Shown one piece after another: positions 53,523 through 64,000 of a stretch of DNA of 64,000 bases. The DNA lies in assembly GCF_037975245.1 (NCBI RefSeq), contig NC_092568.1:11371501-11435500 (forward strand). The letters run 5' to 3'. Source of the stretch: Apostichopus japonicus. Lineage: Eukaryota; Echinodermata; Holothuroidea; Aspidochirotida; Stichopodidae. How positions within the stretch are numbered: position 1 is the stretch's first letter; each line of letters opens with the position of its first letter. Made by a program: the position numbers and the translations under genes. The notes under the pieces are model-generated. The model did no database searches, was not told where the DNA came from, and worked only from the letters and a program-made list of their open reading frames with translations.

Positions 53523-54625
53523 TAGACCGGGAGCCCAGCGGGTTTGGTTAGCTGGGAAGGTAACCAATTGCCTTGTACATCACAATGTTCACAGTGCATT
53601 CCTGTATATGAAACCAGACGACTGGCAACCGACTGTGGTGAGTGTGGCTGGGAGAGCAATTTTAAAGTCACCTGATAGCTAACCTAGATCAGTTTTCATG
53701 GTAACACATCAAAGTAAGTACAATGTGTCAGGTATGGCCCCAAGAGCAACAAATGGCCATTGCCAGTAATTATTGGTGGTGGGGTACCCCTGCCAGTGAT
53801 CTATAATTGACCCCTCAAGGCTGACCTAGGTCAGCTCATGAGGTAACCACTTGAAACCTACTGGAAAATGTTGGTTAGGACTTCAGATACAACTGATGGG
53901 CATTGCCAGTAATTTTTATTGGTGGGGTACCCCTGCCAGTAGACCCCCAAAATGCCCCCCCCCCTCATTGATCTAGGTCAGCTCATGATTTAACCAGTTG
54001 AAAACTACTGGAAAATGATTGACAGGATTCTATATGTAAGGGATGGGCGAACTCTGGCAGTGGTGGCCCACCAATATAAAATACTGGAAATGCCCATCCT
54101 TACATATGAAGTGATACCTATCATTTTCCTGTAGGTTTCAACTGGTCAAATCATGAGCTCACCTAGGTCAATGAGGGGATGGGCATATTGGGGGTCTACT
54201 GGCAGGGGTACCCCACCAATAAAAATTACTGGCAATGCCCCTCCCTTTTATCTGAAGTCCTAACCAACATTTTCCAGTAGGTTTCAAGTGGTTACCTCAT
54301 GAGCTGACCTAGGTCAGCCGTGAGGGGTCAATTGTTGATCACTGGCAGGGGTACCCCACCACCAATAATTACTGGCGATGGCCATTTGTTGCTCTTGGGG
54401 CCATACATGACACATTGTTCTTACTTTGATGTGGTTACCATGAAAGCTGATCTAGGTTAGCTATTACAGGGTAGGTGACTTTAAATTGCTCTCCCAGCCA
54501 CATCCACCACAGTCGGTTTGCCAGTCGTCAGGTTTCATATACAGGAATGCATTGTGAACATTGTGATGTACCAGGCAATTGGTAACCTTCCCAGCTAACC
54601 AAACCCTCTGGACTCCCGCTCTACA
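53523..54625. repeat. Giant inverted repeat, arms about 530 bp, loop about 44 bp
   Basis: 53523-54049 is matched by the reverse complement of about 54094-54625 almost throughout. Landmarks on both arms are GGGTTTGGTTAGCTGGGAAG at the outer end, GGGGTACC-CCTGCCAGT boxes in the middle and TACATAT-type sequence at the loop. Point differences and small indels show the arms have diverged somewhat. Shorter repeats of the GCCAGTAATTxTTGGTGG type also recur within each arm. Confidence 0.95.
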
Positions 54626-56609
54626 GATCAGTGAAAATTTGACCAAACTTATGAAGCTTGCACGTAAATGATATACTAGACTGTTTTTTTTTTTAAAACA
54701 GGTTATGAAAAGTATCTTTAATATCATTAAACAGTTGGGTACAATAATTAAACTCACTCTTCCATCTTTTTTCTCTATGGTACTTGTTCCTTTGCTTTTT
54801 GGACTCTTGGATAAACTCTTTTGTTCTGCGAAGGGTACCAATATATCATCTTAAAACATGTCTTTAAGCCATATATAACTCAGTTCTCCTCTTCTGTTGT
54901 TGCCTCCACACTGGTGTCGTACATCACAGGAAACCTCACCCTTGACTTAGATATTTGGCTTTTCAATTCCTGCTGGAAAAAAAAAACAGCAAAGTATTCA
55001 TCATTTGAAAAAAAATAAAATAAAGTTGTCACCACAAAGTTATGTGAGATTTGCTTCCACTATAGTCTCAAAAAACAATCCCAAAGTTTGAAGCAGACTG
55101 TATAAAGCTGAAAATTTGAAAGAGAGTGTCATCACCATTGCAACCAGAATCAAATGCCCAGAATACAGAGATAATAAAACATGGGCTAAATCTTTGTTTG
55201 TTTTTATGATCTTTAATAATATAAAATTTTAGAAACAGAAATGCACTGAGCCAACTTATTTATAGGCATAATCGTTTTTAGTTGTTATTTTGCTTGCTCA
55301 CATAACAAGCCTGTTTAGACCTAGGCTAGAGGAGAATCAGTACTTTGTTACACTAAGTTTGTCTTTCGGTCGTCTTGATTTAGTCTTACTAGTAGTACTA
55401 AAGTATATAATGGACTGGCAAAGACTAGAGAATACCCAGTGTTTTAGGAACTGCGTTAAACTGTATGATCTGATCAATTATTTACGTCAATGAGTTTCAT
55501 TCAATCTAGGATCAAAAAGAGAAAACTAATTAATCTTAACCTTTAAACTTTGCTACTAAACAGATATGCTTGAATTACAAATAAATGTCAAAAAAACATC
55601 ATAATCTACGAATCGATGCATATACATATACATAAACAGAATAATTTGAATTCGCGCAAGTGAACCCTGCACTACATTGGACAGAAGAAAAAAAACGTGC
55701 AATTAGACCAAACTAAACATACTAAATTTTCCGTTACTTCTACATAAAATATCAATACAAATACAACAACTTACTCTTTTGGCAGTATACTAAAAGCACA
55801 TGTTATAATAACTTCAGACTATCAAGCTTTCCTGAGAAAAAACGGTTAATACTTCTTACAGTAAACAAGTCGACCGTGAAGGAATGTCGCAATTGTTTCC
55901 TGAGTGTGACCGGAAATTAAATACTAAAAAATGATAAATGAGAAGGTTAAATAGAACTGAAGCGTGCATCCTGACTGCTCGCAACATATAATACCGTTGA
56001 CTAGCCAACATAATTTGTTCAGCCTACTGTGACTGTACGTTTGAAGGTCTAGCCTTGCTTATTCAATATCACAAAGCCTACCCATTTAGATTCACATGGG
56101 AAATTACAGGAAATTTTACCAAATGAGTGTAGACTTCAAATAAACTATTGAGACTTATAGTTCCAGCATTTGTTTGGGAACAAATTAGAAGATTATGTGC
56201 CACTGTTCAATCTAGCCCAATACACACATAACCCATTGTTAATTGGTGTTTAGAATGCACACTTTAGTGTTGAGAATGCACTGCAGTACCCAGTAGAAGC
56301 CTATAGGCTACTCACTGTCATTGCACTTATGTATTGCGAAACGCCAGCGTGACAACAGTAGCGTTACAACGGTAGCGTTACACTAACCATAATACAGTAC
56401 TAGTGCCAGTGGCCTAACAATTAACTTTAATTTTACCTTCAAGTTAAAGAAATAACAGGTAGGCCGACGATGGCAGTTAATACCTCCATTCTTCTAAAGA
56501 CCTTCTTGGGTGATTTACGGTTGAAAGTTGCTTAGAGTGATCGTATGAAACTATGCCAAGTCCAGCAAGCTGCCGTTGCCTCTCGGTTTCCAAATTGAAT
56601 TGAATCGAA

Positions 56610-56868
56610 GTGGTCCGTCATACATTAGTCCGTCGACACCGACCAAGCTACGATTATGGCGTAACTTGGGGTGTCCGTATCGGTCTTAGTCCATGGGTTA
56701 AAATACCTTAGTCCGTCGCCACCAACTAAGCTGCGATTATATTTTCCTTAGTCAGTGTAAACTGACTAAGAAGCAGCGATGAAACGAAGATTTTTGGTAG
56801 TCCGTGTGCATTGGCTAACGTTACAGACTAATTTAACGTTAGTCCGTGGCAATATTGACTAGTTTATT
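56610..56868. repeat. Right subterminal array of TTAGTC palindromes
   Basis: Repeated TTAGTCCGT-type motifs and a strong palindrome near 56738-56762, with arms CTTAGTCAGT and ACTGACTAAG around GTAA. GACTAA...TTAGTC recurs near 56826-56844. It mirrors the left array of the same element. Confidence 0.78.
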
Positions 56869-58989
56869 TTTTCAGTGTAGCTCAATTAATGCGGTCTGGG
56901 AGAATGAGAAAGATAGAGAGAAAAAACCTTCGGTCCATGATTGGTTAGATATCTAACAATGAACCCCGTCTTAACTCTATGTCACTTTTCATTAGGGACT
57001 TAAATTTCTTGGGCGGATTGATATCAACTCTATATGAATAACGTCTGCTAAGGAGAATTTTATTACCACGAGGATTCCCCCCCCCCCCCCCCCAACCAAC
57101 TCCTCCAACGTATATAGACGAAATGAAAACCTACATTTGCATACATCAAAATGTCTTGACAGATGTTAGACTAGAAAGTATAGTTATTTCCTCTCACGAG
57201 GTTCAATGCATTGTGAATAATTGAAACAATTTTTAATCTTAAAGGAAACTAATAAAGAAGGACACAGAGAAAGAGAGAGATATTGAGAGGTGGAGAGAGG
57301 GGGAGAGGGGGGGGGGGGGAGAGGTGGACAGAGAGCCAGGACACGAACATCCCAATATTATATAACCGGAATGATACCCCAGCGACTATAATTTTGTATT
57401 CTATATCGACCGAGTAATTGCTCTTTTCTCCACCTCATTATCACAGCTATATGGTTTTAATTGTAAGGATATGTGCGACAGAAAGTGTATTACTATGAAC
57501 TAAAAAAAAAGAACACACTACCTTCGCATATTTCCTTCGCATGTATCCTTCAGAAAGAAGAATATTTCCTATGGATATGTCCTATCGAGGTTGTTGATAA
57601 TTAGGTGCCTTTCCACCCCACCCCCCCCCTCCAATTGGACCGTATCATGATTATGCATTATGTAAATCAGCCATTTTATTTGCCTTTATCGATTTCTAAG
57701 AAGAGTGATTGTGCTGCATACTGATGAGTTCTTCTTATCGTTTATGGGGGAGGAGTTGGTTGGGGTTTTTCCGGGCAAGATTAACGTGGGTCTGTCCCTG
57801 CACATAACCGCATTGTTTGAATGTTTTGCCAAGATCTCGAGATGACGTCATGGCAGGCCAGAGTCAGTGTAGTGAGTCCGTACTTTCGTACTCGGGTGTT
57901 CTTGTAAAGTGTTTTGTACTCGTATAGTCGCCACCTTGCACTATCTTGTACTCATACTCGGGATTGTTTTTTTTTCTCGAAATTGTGGGTATATAGATAT
58001 TTATGCCGAAATAAATAACTTGTACTCCAGCCTAGAGCCTTGTATTCACTCGAGGTGAGGAGGTGGGAGAGGGAGGGGGGGTCGTTGTTGAGAGTAAAGT
58101 GCTAGACATACCGTATTTTACGGGCACATAGGAATTGTAAATGGAGGGAGGGAGGGAGATAACGAGTCTGATGTAGGAATCATATTTGGCTAATCCCCGA
58201 TACGCCATTGTTCCTCCCCTCTCTTTACCATCATACAACCTCCGTGAAGCCCCACCCCCACTCCCCCACCCAAATGCATGTACACATATGGCCTTATACT
58301 ATAACGTCAGTTATAGACAAGGTTAAGCTTCATTGTCACGTTATGACGTCCATGCCTGCATTGTAATTACATATAGACTGCGAGTATATCTATATATCTA
58401 AGTGTGAACAAAAGCAAATGTGACGACTGAATTTCTTGTTTCTATGGTTACAAAACAAGGAATAATCAAGCATTCCATCATAAGAAAAAGGAATATTTAA
58501 CACGCACACACACACACAAAGGGCTGTTTAACATTCATTAAGAAACTGATTTGACGATTTCCCGTATATAAATGAAATGAAATACATATTCTCATTGAGA
58601 TTGGCAGGCATGTTAGAATATGTAAAAATTACTCTATAAGGGGAGAAACACATTAACTTTTTTTTAAATATATTTCAAATTCAGCCTGCAGTGTTATACG
58701 TAAAAAGTAACTGTTAAAATATTCCGAAAAAGGGGAGCTTGATTGCCTTTTCTATATAAGCATAGAATATCTACATTTATAGCTTTACCGTATACGTTTA
58801 TAATAATATGGAGTACATTTCTTACTCTTTTTTCTTAGAGGAGAAATAATGTTTAAGAAGACTCTCACTGGAGTTCAGATTATAAATAGTGTCACACAGC
58901 AAGATGGTCTTCAGAATAAGCAATATCTAGGTTACTAATTTGGTTTTTCTCTCATTATATGACGTTTTCTCTTATAACGGAAGTAGGTA

Positions 58990-59070
58990 ATATAATTAGA
59001 TTTTGTTTATATGCATGTTAAATTTCAGAGTAACTAATGAAATAGTGAACTAATTTTAACTAATGAAATA
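58990..59070 (+). repeat. Dispersed repeat, copy 2 (shared with 31417-31500)
   Basis: Same orientation and nearly the same sequence as copy 1, again ending in (TA)n. No hammerhead-like core follows; the sequence after the (TA)n differs from copy 1. Confidence 0.85.
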
Positions 59071-59103
59071 TATATATACATATATATATGTATATATAAA
59101 TAA

Positions 59104-59173
<70 letters not shown>
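59068..59173. repeat. (TA)n microsatellite
   Basis: TA repeats with TAAATAAATAAATA near the left end, following dispersed-repeat copy 2. Confidence 0.97.
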
Positions 59174-59175
<2 letters not shown>

Positions 59176-62100
59176 GTAGGTGCAGCCTCTCTACTGGAAG
59201 TGAAAGTGTCATATACATGTAAGCCTCTGAGGCTCTGAGCTGTCTGTCACTTTGGGAAGATCTGTAATTCAATAAGTGGTATATGTACCGTTTCAAGCTA
59301 AAAATAGCCTACCGCAGCTATAGCTTATAGACCCATGCACATTACTCATGTCCTATACATGCCAATGCTGAGGCATAGCTGTCATTTTATCACCTCAGTT
59401 ATAAGGTCCATATTTATGAATCAGTAAGTAACATTTCAAACAGGCCTCTATATCCTGTTTGTCCATTAGCTAAAGTTAGCCTATACTAAGGCCTAGATAC
59501 AATATAACTCATGTCCTGTACATGCAGACGTTTAACATGCCTTTATCTAAAACAAAATGTGACTCATATTTCATCACATAGTCTTGGGATATATATATAC
59601 ACACATATATACATATATATACCTATATATGTGTGTGTTTACATATGTATATATGCAGTATGTCAGTATACGTGTTGTATAAGAGATGGCGTATGACATT
59701 AAATAAATGAAAATCCGGCCAGAGGGAAATGGAAAGAGTTTATGGCAATTGGGTGCACTAATTCACGTCACAAATAATGCTCCCAGTGCACGATATCAGC
59801 CTTTTCCCCAACGTACCCCAAAATTCTGTGAGATTCACGCGAGATAACCCACGATTTGGGCCCCGCTCAGTCAATCTGATGCGATTTTCGCCGTTAATGT
59901 CCTTAGGGTCGCCATGGTAACGTAGAGGTTCTAAGACTAGCTATATCCAAGAGAAAAAAAAACCGTTGCTTTTGAGAGGTCCTTTGCACACGAGTAGGAT
60001 ACATGATATGATGAATACGAAAATATTTTATCACTCTCGGATAATAAAGTCCTTTTCTTTGTTTCATCCAGAAACAGAGGTAAGAGCGTAAAAAATCTCT
60101 GACGTAAATGTGTCGCTAATATATTAATACCTAGCAAGGAATCTTTAATTTTTAAAGGGGAAATATTTACTAATCACAGAGAACGTGTTGTCGCTCTTGT
60201 TCAAGTTCGATACATAGATCAACTAAATAACGTAAGAACATTCATGTTATACGACAAATCATGAGCGCTGTTCATGCAGGGAGCTACTATATCAGTATTA
60301 TAGCAGCTCCCTTGTGGATGTAGTCAGGGAAATGTACCATAACAACTCTCTGATGTAATGAACCAAACTCGACACTGTCCGTGGCTATAGAAGCTATATA
60401 ATTGTCTTTAAGCGTCTGGGCTGAAAGTGGAAGTTAGCAAGACGGTATACTGCGATCCAATCACTAATTCAACTCGTTATAAAAGTAACTGTTAGTTTAG
60501 TACTTGACAATGATTGATTACAAATACGCTAAAGAAAGATCGAAATGGTGCTGGTTGTGGTTAAGATATTAAATGTTTCTTTTACCAACATGCATCTTTT
60601 ATAGAACGTTCTCAATTTTCACTAAATAAATAAATAACCCTTAGTTGACTAATTGGAGTTTCCTAAGTGTGTCATGGAGATCAGTGAGAGTATTATGACC
60701 AGATAACGTACGTTATGTTCAATTCACGACATGAGATGTAAACGAGGTGTACACGAGATTTACATGAGATGATCACGACATGTACACGAGATGTTCACGT
60801 GTTGTACGCAAGATGTACGGATGAAACCTTATTTTGTTACTGTTTACGTTGTATAAAATGGGTATTATATGAACTTTGTGAACCGCAGCCCGCTATGTGG
60901 CCACTATTGGATCAAAGTATGTCACACCTCCTATTCTGATCCCCCAAGGTTAAAATTATATATAACTGTGTTACTTTTACGAAGAAAATCATTCTGATGG
61001 TCCATTTTTCTTCTTCTTTCATGTTTTTAACAACATGTCTAGTGTAAGATTTCTGGAAAATCTTGAAATCTCCAACTTTCACTCGAAATTAAAAAATATC
61101 AACCCCGTGACAGTAATGCAGCTATTATAACCTGAAATGGCAGTATGTTCCGGTGGCTTCGCCTCCTGATGGCCTGGGCCCTACCAGGGCTCCGCCCAGT
61201 GTTCACACACTAATCCACATTAAGTGAGTGGAGAATCAGATCGTCTGCTCGAAATCTACTGTGAAAGCACTGTAAGTGATCCTCTGTATGATTTATCTAA
61301 ATTAAGAAATAATAATAAAAAACAGATTATAACCATCGAAATGTCTCTTAATTGCCAAATACGTTCACTGTATAGGATACTCAGTATAGTACGGTATAGT
61401 CCATTATGTATACAACAGATAAAGGTGTGACTATCCTGGCAAGGTAATATTTTTTATGGTAACAATGCGCATCTTATTATGGTGACATACAGGTTGACTT
61501 CCTTATCTGCCGTATAGGCTTATAGGCCTATCACACACTCCCTCTATCTCTTTCTACTATAAAGGTACATATAGCATAAACAACATAGAAAAAAAAAACA
61601 CCTATTACGCACACACACAGACGGTTCACTCATATACAAGTTATAAGATACATAAAGGTTTCGATTTTTAGATGGATATTGACGTGATTTCCAGGGGCGG
61701 TGGGTGTAACTAACCGACATTACAACAGTTCATTACACGAAGTGTGACTTAAATATCACTAAGTTGAGCAACGAATTGACGAGATGAAGTGGATGTAAGC
61801 TTCTGGACACATTTATATGTCACGCAATCACTCCTATAAACGAATCGACGCTTTCTCGAGTAGACGCTTTTGCCTCTAGCTGTTTAAACAATGCGCTCAG
61901 TAAACGTTATATCTCTTTCGATTCTCATCTTATTGCGAATACATTTCAATTACGTTTCATGAGATATAAAGTTGATGATGCATATAGACAAAAGGTGAGC
62001 AAATTTCTTAAGAGAGAAAGGTATGAAAAGCCCGAAGCCACAGAAGGCAATGGCCTCATTCATGGGTATGTTGAAAATCAAGAAATCGGTGAGAGATTAT

Positions 62101-62820
62101 ACATTACCAGAAGGTATACATGAATATTGAAAGCAACATGGACCACTAAGAAGGTTTTTTGAAGTACATTAGCCTCTCTGACGTGTAGGCTACTGATATA
62201 GGATGTTGTACGTATACTCTCGAACCTGTAGGCTAAATATTCGGTACCATATAGTACAGATACAAGGATGTATATGTAATTACTGGATGGTATATTATAA
62301 CTCACAAGACATGTGTGATATGTCAACAGTTACTCTAGTTTGTAGAAATAACTTTTATATAAGGGTTTTTCAGAAGTTTTCGATGTTGCCTCTGTGTATG
62401 ATCTATCGGTTTTATTTATTTATTTATTTTCATCTTGGGACGTTGCAAGGTTTCTCAGCCATGAAGCCTATAACTGTAATTAGTTAACCATTAATTGTAT
62501 TAATAGGCCCCGATATTACAAACCAAAAAGATTTTTTTTTTAACTTAATGGCAACAGAGCAGCCATATCTGGCAATTACCAACACTATTTGTCGTTCATA
62601 ACAAAGTATGATAATACAAGTGATATTAGTACACAACCTTTGCTGCATATATAGCCAAAATGTGTTTTAGCTTGATAGGACGTATGAACTTGATATTTCT
62701 GTGCCTCAGTTCAATCAGCATTTCATCAGCACCGTGTTACTACTGCAGTAAAATCTTACAAGAAATAATAAATAAAAGACATGGAGAGGGATACAGAAAT
62801 AGGTGGAGATATAGATGGAT

Positions 62821-62900
62821 GGAGAAAGAGGTGGGGGAGACAGAGAGAGTGAGAGAGGATGGAGAAAGAGGTGGGGGAGACAGAGAGAGTGAGAGAGAGA
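62821..62900. repeat. Two tandem copies of a 40-bp purine-rich unit
   Basis: The unit starts GGAGAAAGAGGTGGGGGAGA and the second copy (62861-62900) is nearly identical to the first. A long GA-rich strand like this could form triplex DNA. Confidence 0.93.
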
Positions 62901-64000
62901 AATGGAGAACCAGTTCTCGATTTATGGGCCGTAGTGCAGAAAGAATGCAACATTGTGATCTGCTTAAAATAATACCGGAGATAGTATAGGTATATGTGAT
63001 TGCGTGTATATATAATCTCGTTTGTTTTTCTTTTTTATTTGGGGGGGGGGGGATTAGTAATTCATAACAACTAATTTTACATTTTCCGGATTATCGCTCA
63101 TCAGAATGATCATGACACGTGATCATTGCTGAATTTGTGTATGGTATTTCTCAATGTTTTAAACGACCAGAACGTCAAAAATTAGGTAAGAGAAGAAACG
63201 CAGCTGGTAGAGGAAACGCGTGGTGTGGGTTGGATCGGGTGGGGTGGGAAGAGGGAAACAGGATTACTACCTCCTACCCATATATCTGTAATTTAGCCGA
63301 AAAGTCGAAGCAGAGACAACATGTTCATTACTGGTTCGTCATCCCCCCCCCACCCCATCCGACACAACTCGACCGTCGTGAAAAAAATGTTACAACTTAC
63401 CCCCCCCCCCCCTCCTCCGCACCCCTTTACTAATGTTGAGCGCAAACAACAGCTGCTTTCCGTTAAACCAGTGCTCGGTTAGGTCACGTGCAAAACAGCT
63501 CTCCCGTGATCGGTTAGATTTATTAAGACAGGACAGTTCAACTTGAAGTTATTCTTGAACCTCCCAAAGAGACAAGCGCTGCATATTCACTTTTCCCCGA
63601 CTGAAGCCGACACGAGTTTAAAATGACAAAATCTTGATGAAGTCGTACATTCTTAAGCAAACACAAAATTAATGCTGTTGTTTGTTTCACATAATGAACA
63701 GCCTAGGGCATTCGAAGATGAATCAAACATGGTTTCCTAAACAAACATACTGTAATGGAAAGATGCCCTACAATCTAGACATAGTAAGTGCTAGTGAATT
63801 TATCAGAATAAGCCAGAAAAATGAGCTACACGTATTGGAACCTTTTTTTCCCTTACTGAAACCAAGTTGGGTAAAGTTCCGCCGTATATTAAAGGACTGT
63901 CTCACGACCCGATGTAACTCGCTACGACGATAAACAGGGTGCATTGGTTTGAGACTACGAACTATATGATTTTGCCAGTTTTAAGTCGCTTCGGCTTCTA

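Larger units (their letters stand above)
52509..56877. mobile_element. Candidate 4.37-kb non-autonomous DNA transposon with TTAGTC palindromes
   Basis: The ends are CACTGAAAA (52509-52517) and TTTTCAGTG (56869-56877), each flanked by TA, which fits a TA target duplication. Just inside both ends are dense GACTAA/TTAGTC motifs, often as short palindromes: left about 52531-52870, right about 56610-56868. The middle holds a giant inverted repeat (53523-54625). No transposase frame was recognised, so it is probably mobilised in trans or dead. The short TIRs and the TA duplication are only suggestive; the paired subterminal arrays are the stronger evidence for one unit. Confidence 0.65.
56878..64000. 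other. Gene-free stretch to the end of the window
   Basis: No gene recognised. It holds the simple repeats listed, C-runs near 57080 and 63405, a series of related ACGAGATGTACA-like words at about 60740-60820, and a GC-rich fragment at 61150-61198 that looks like part of a dispersed repeat. The 83-codon frame at 63682-63933 has no recognisable domain. Confidence 0.55.

Noticed and set aside
53452-54841. Similar open frames on both strands containing VWLAGKVTNCLVHH
   Set aside because: They are the two arms of the giant inverted repeat read on opposite strands; the arms differ in frame and there is no protein signature.
63682-63933. 83-codon open frame near the window end
   Set aside because: No recognisable motif; could only be supported by homology or transcript data.

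Overview
The window is animal nuclear DNA: AT-rich, nearly gene-free, and full of (TA)n arrays, minisatellites and transposon remnants. The only clear protein-coding sequence is the last exon of a two-pore-domain potassium channel of the THIK type (KCNK12/13-like) on the + strand at 39830-40767. Its splice acceptor splits the first glycine codon of the P1 selectivity filter, the usual K2P intron position. No exon 1 was recognised upstream, so most or all of 1-39829 is probably intron. A marine invertebrate, perhaps an echinoderm or other invertebrate deuterostome, is my best guess. It rests on the THIK gene, the CXC-domain gene family and the repeat types, and is not certain.

Layout. 1-8935: AT-rich, no gene. 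8936-13950: a dispersed GC-richer repeat family in several copies, plus two 93-bp direct repeats 1.69 kb apart. 14000-24880: non-coding with microsatellites and one (TA)n hairpin with perfect 28-bp arms. 24882-28930: about 4 kb bounded by inverted terminal repeats and enclosing a decayed CXC (tesmin/TSO1-like) gene. 28931-39829: non-coding, with two hammerhead-ribozyme-like motifs. 39830-40892: the channel exon and a poly(A) signal. 42440-43640: a roughly 70-bp minisatellite with recurring AACAATGG. 47411-47547: an inverted pair of hammerhead-like motifs. 51440-52115: a 17/19-bp minisatellite. 52509-56877: a TIR-bounded element with many TTAGTC palindromes near both ends and a giant internal inverted repeat with arms of about 530 bp. 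56878-64000: no gene seen.

Most notable: (1) hammerhead-like motifs at three loci whose stem I and stem II differ in sequence but keep pairing, which is covariation evidence for a conserved RNA fold; (2) the 4.37-kb foldback-bearing element, whose transcript would form long double-stranded RNA; (3) the CXC pseudogene lying between matching terminal inverted repeats, which suggests this gene family travels with a DNA transposon. Apart from the channel exon there is no set of genes here that can be said to work together.
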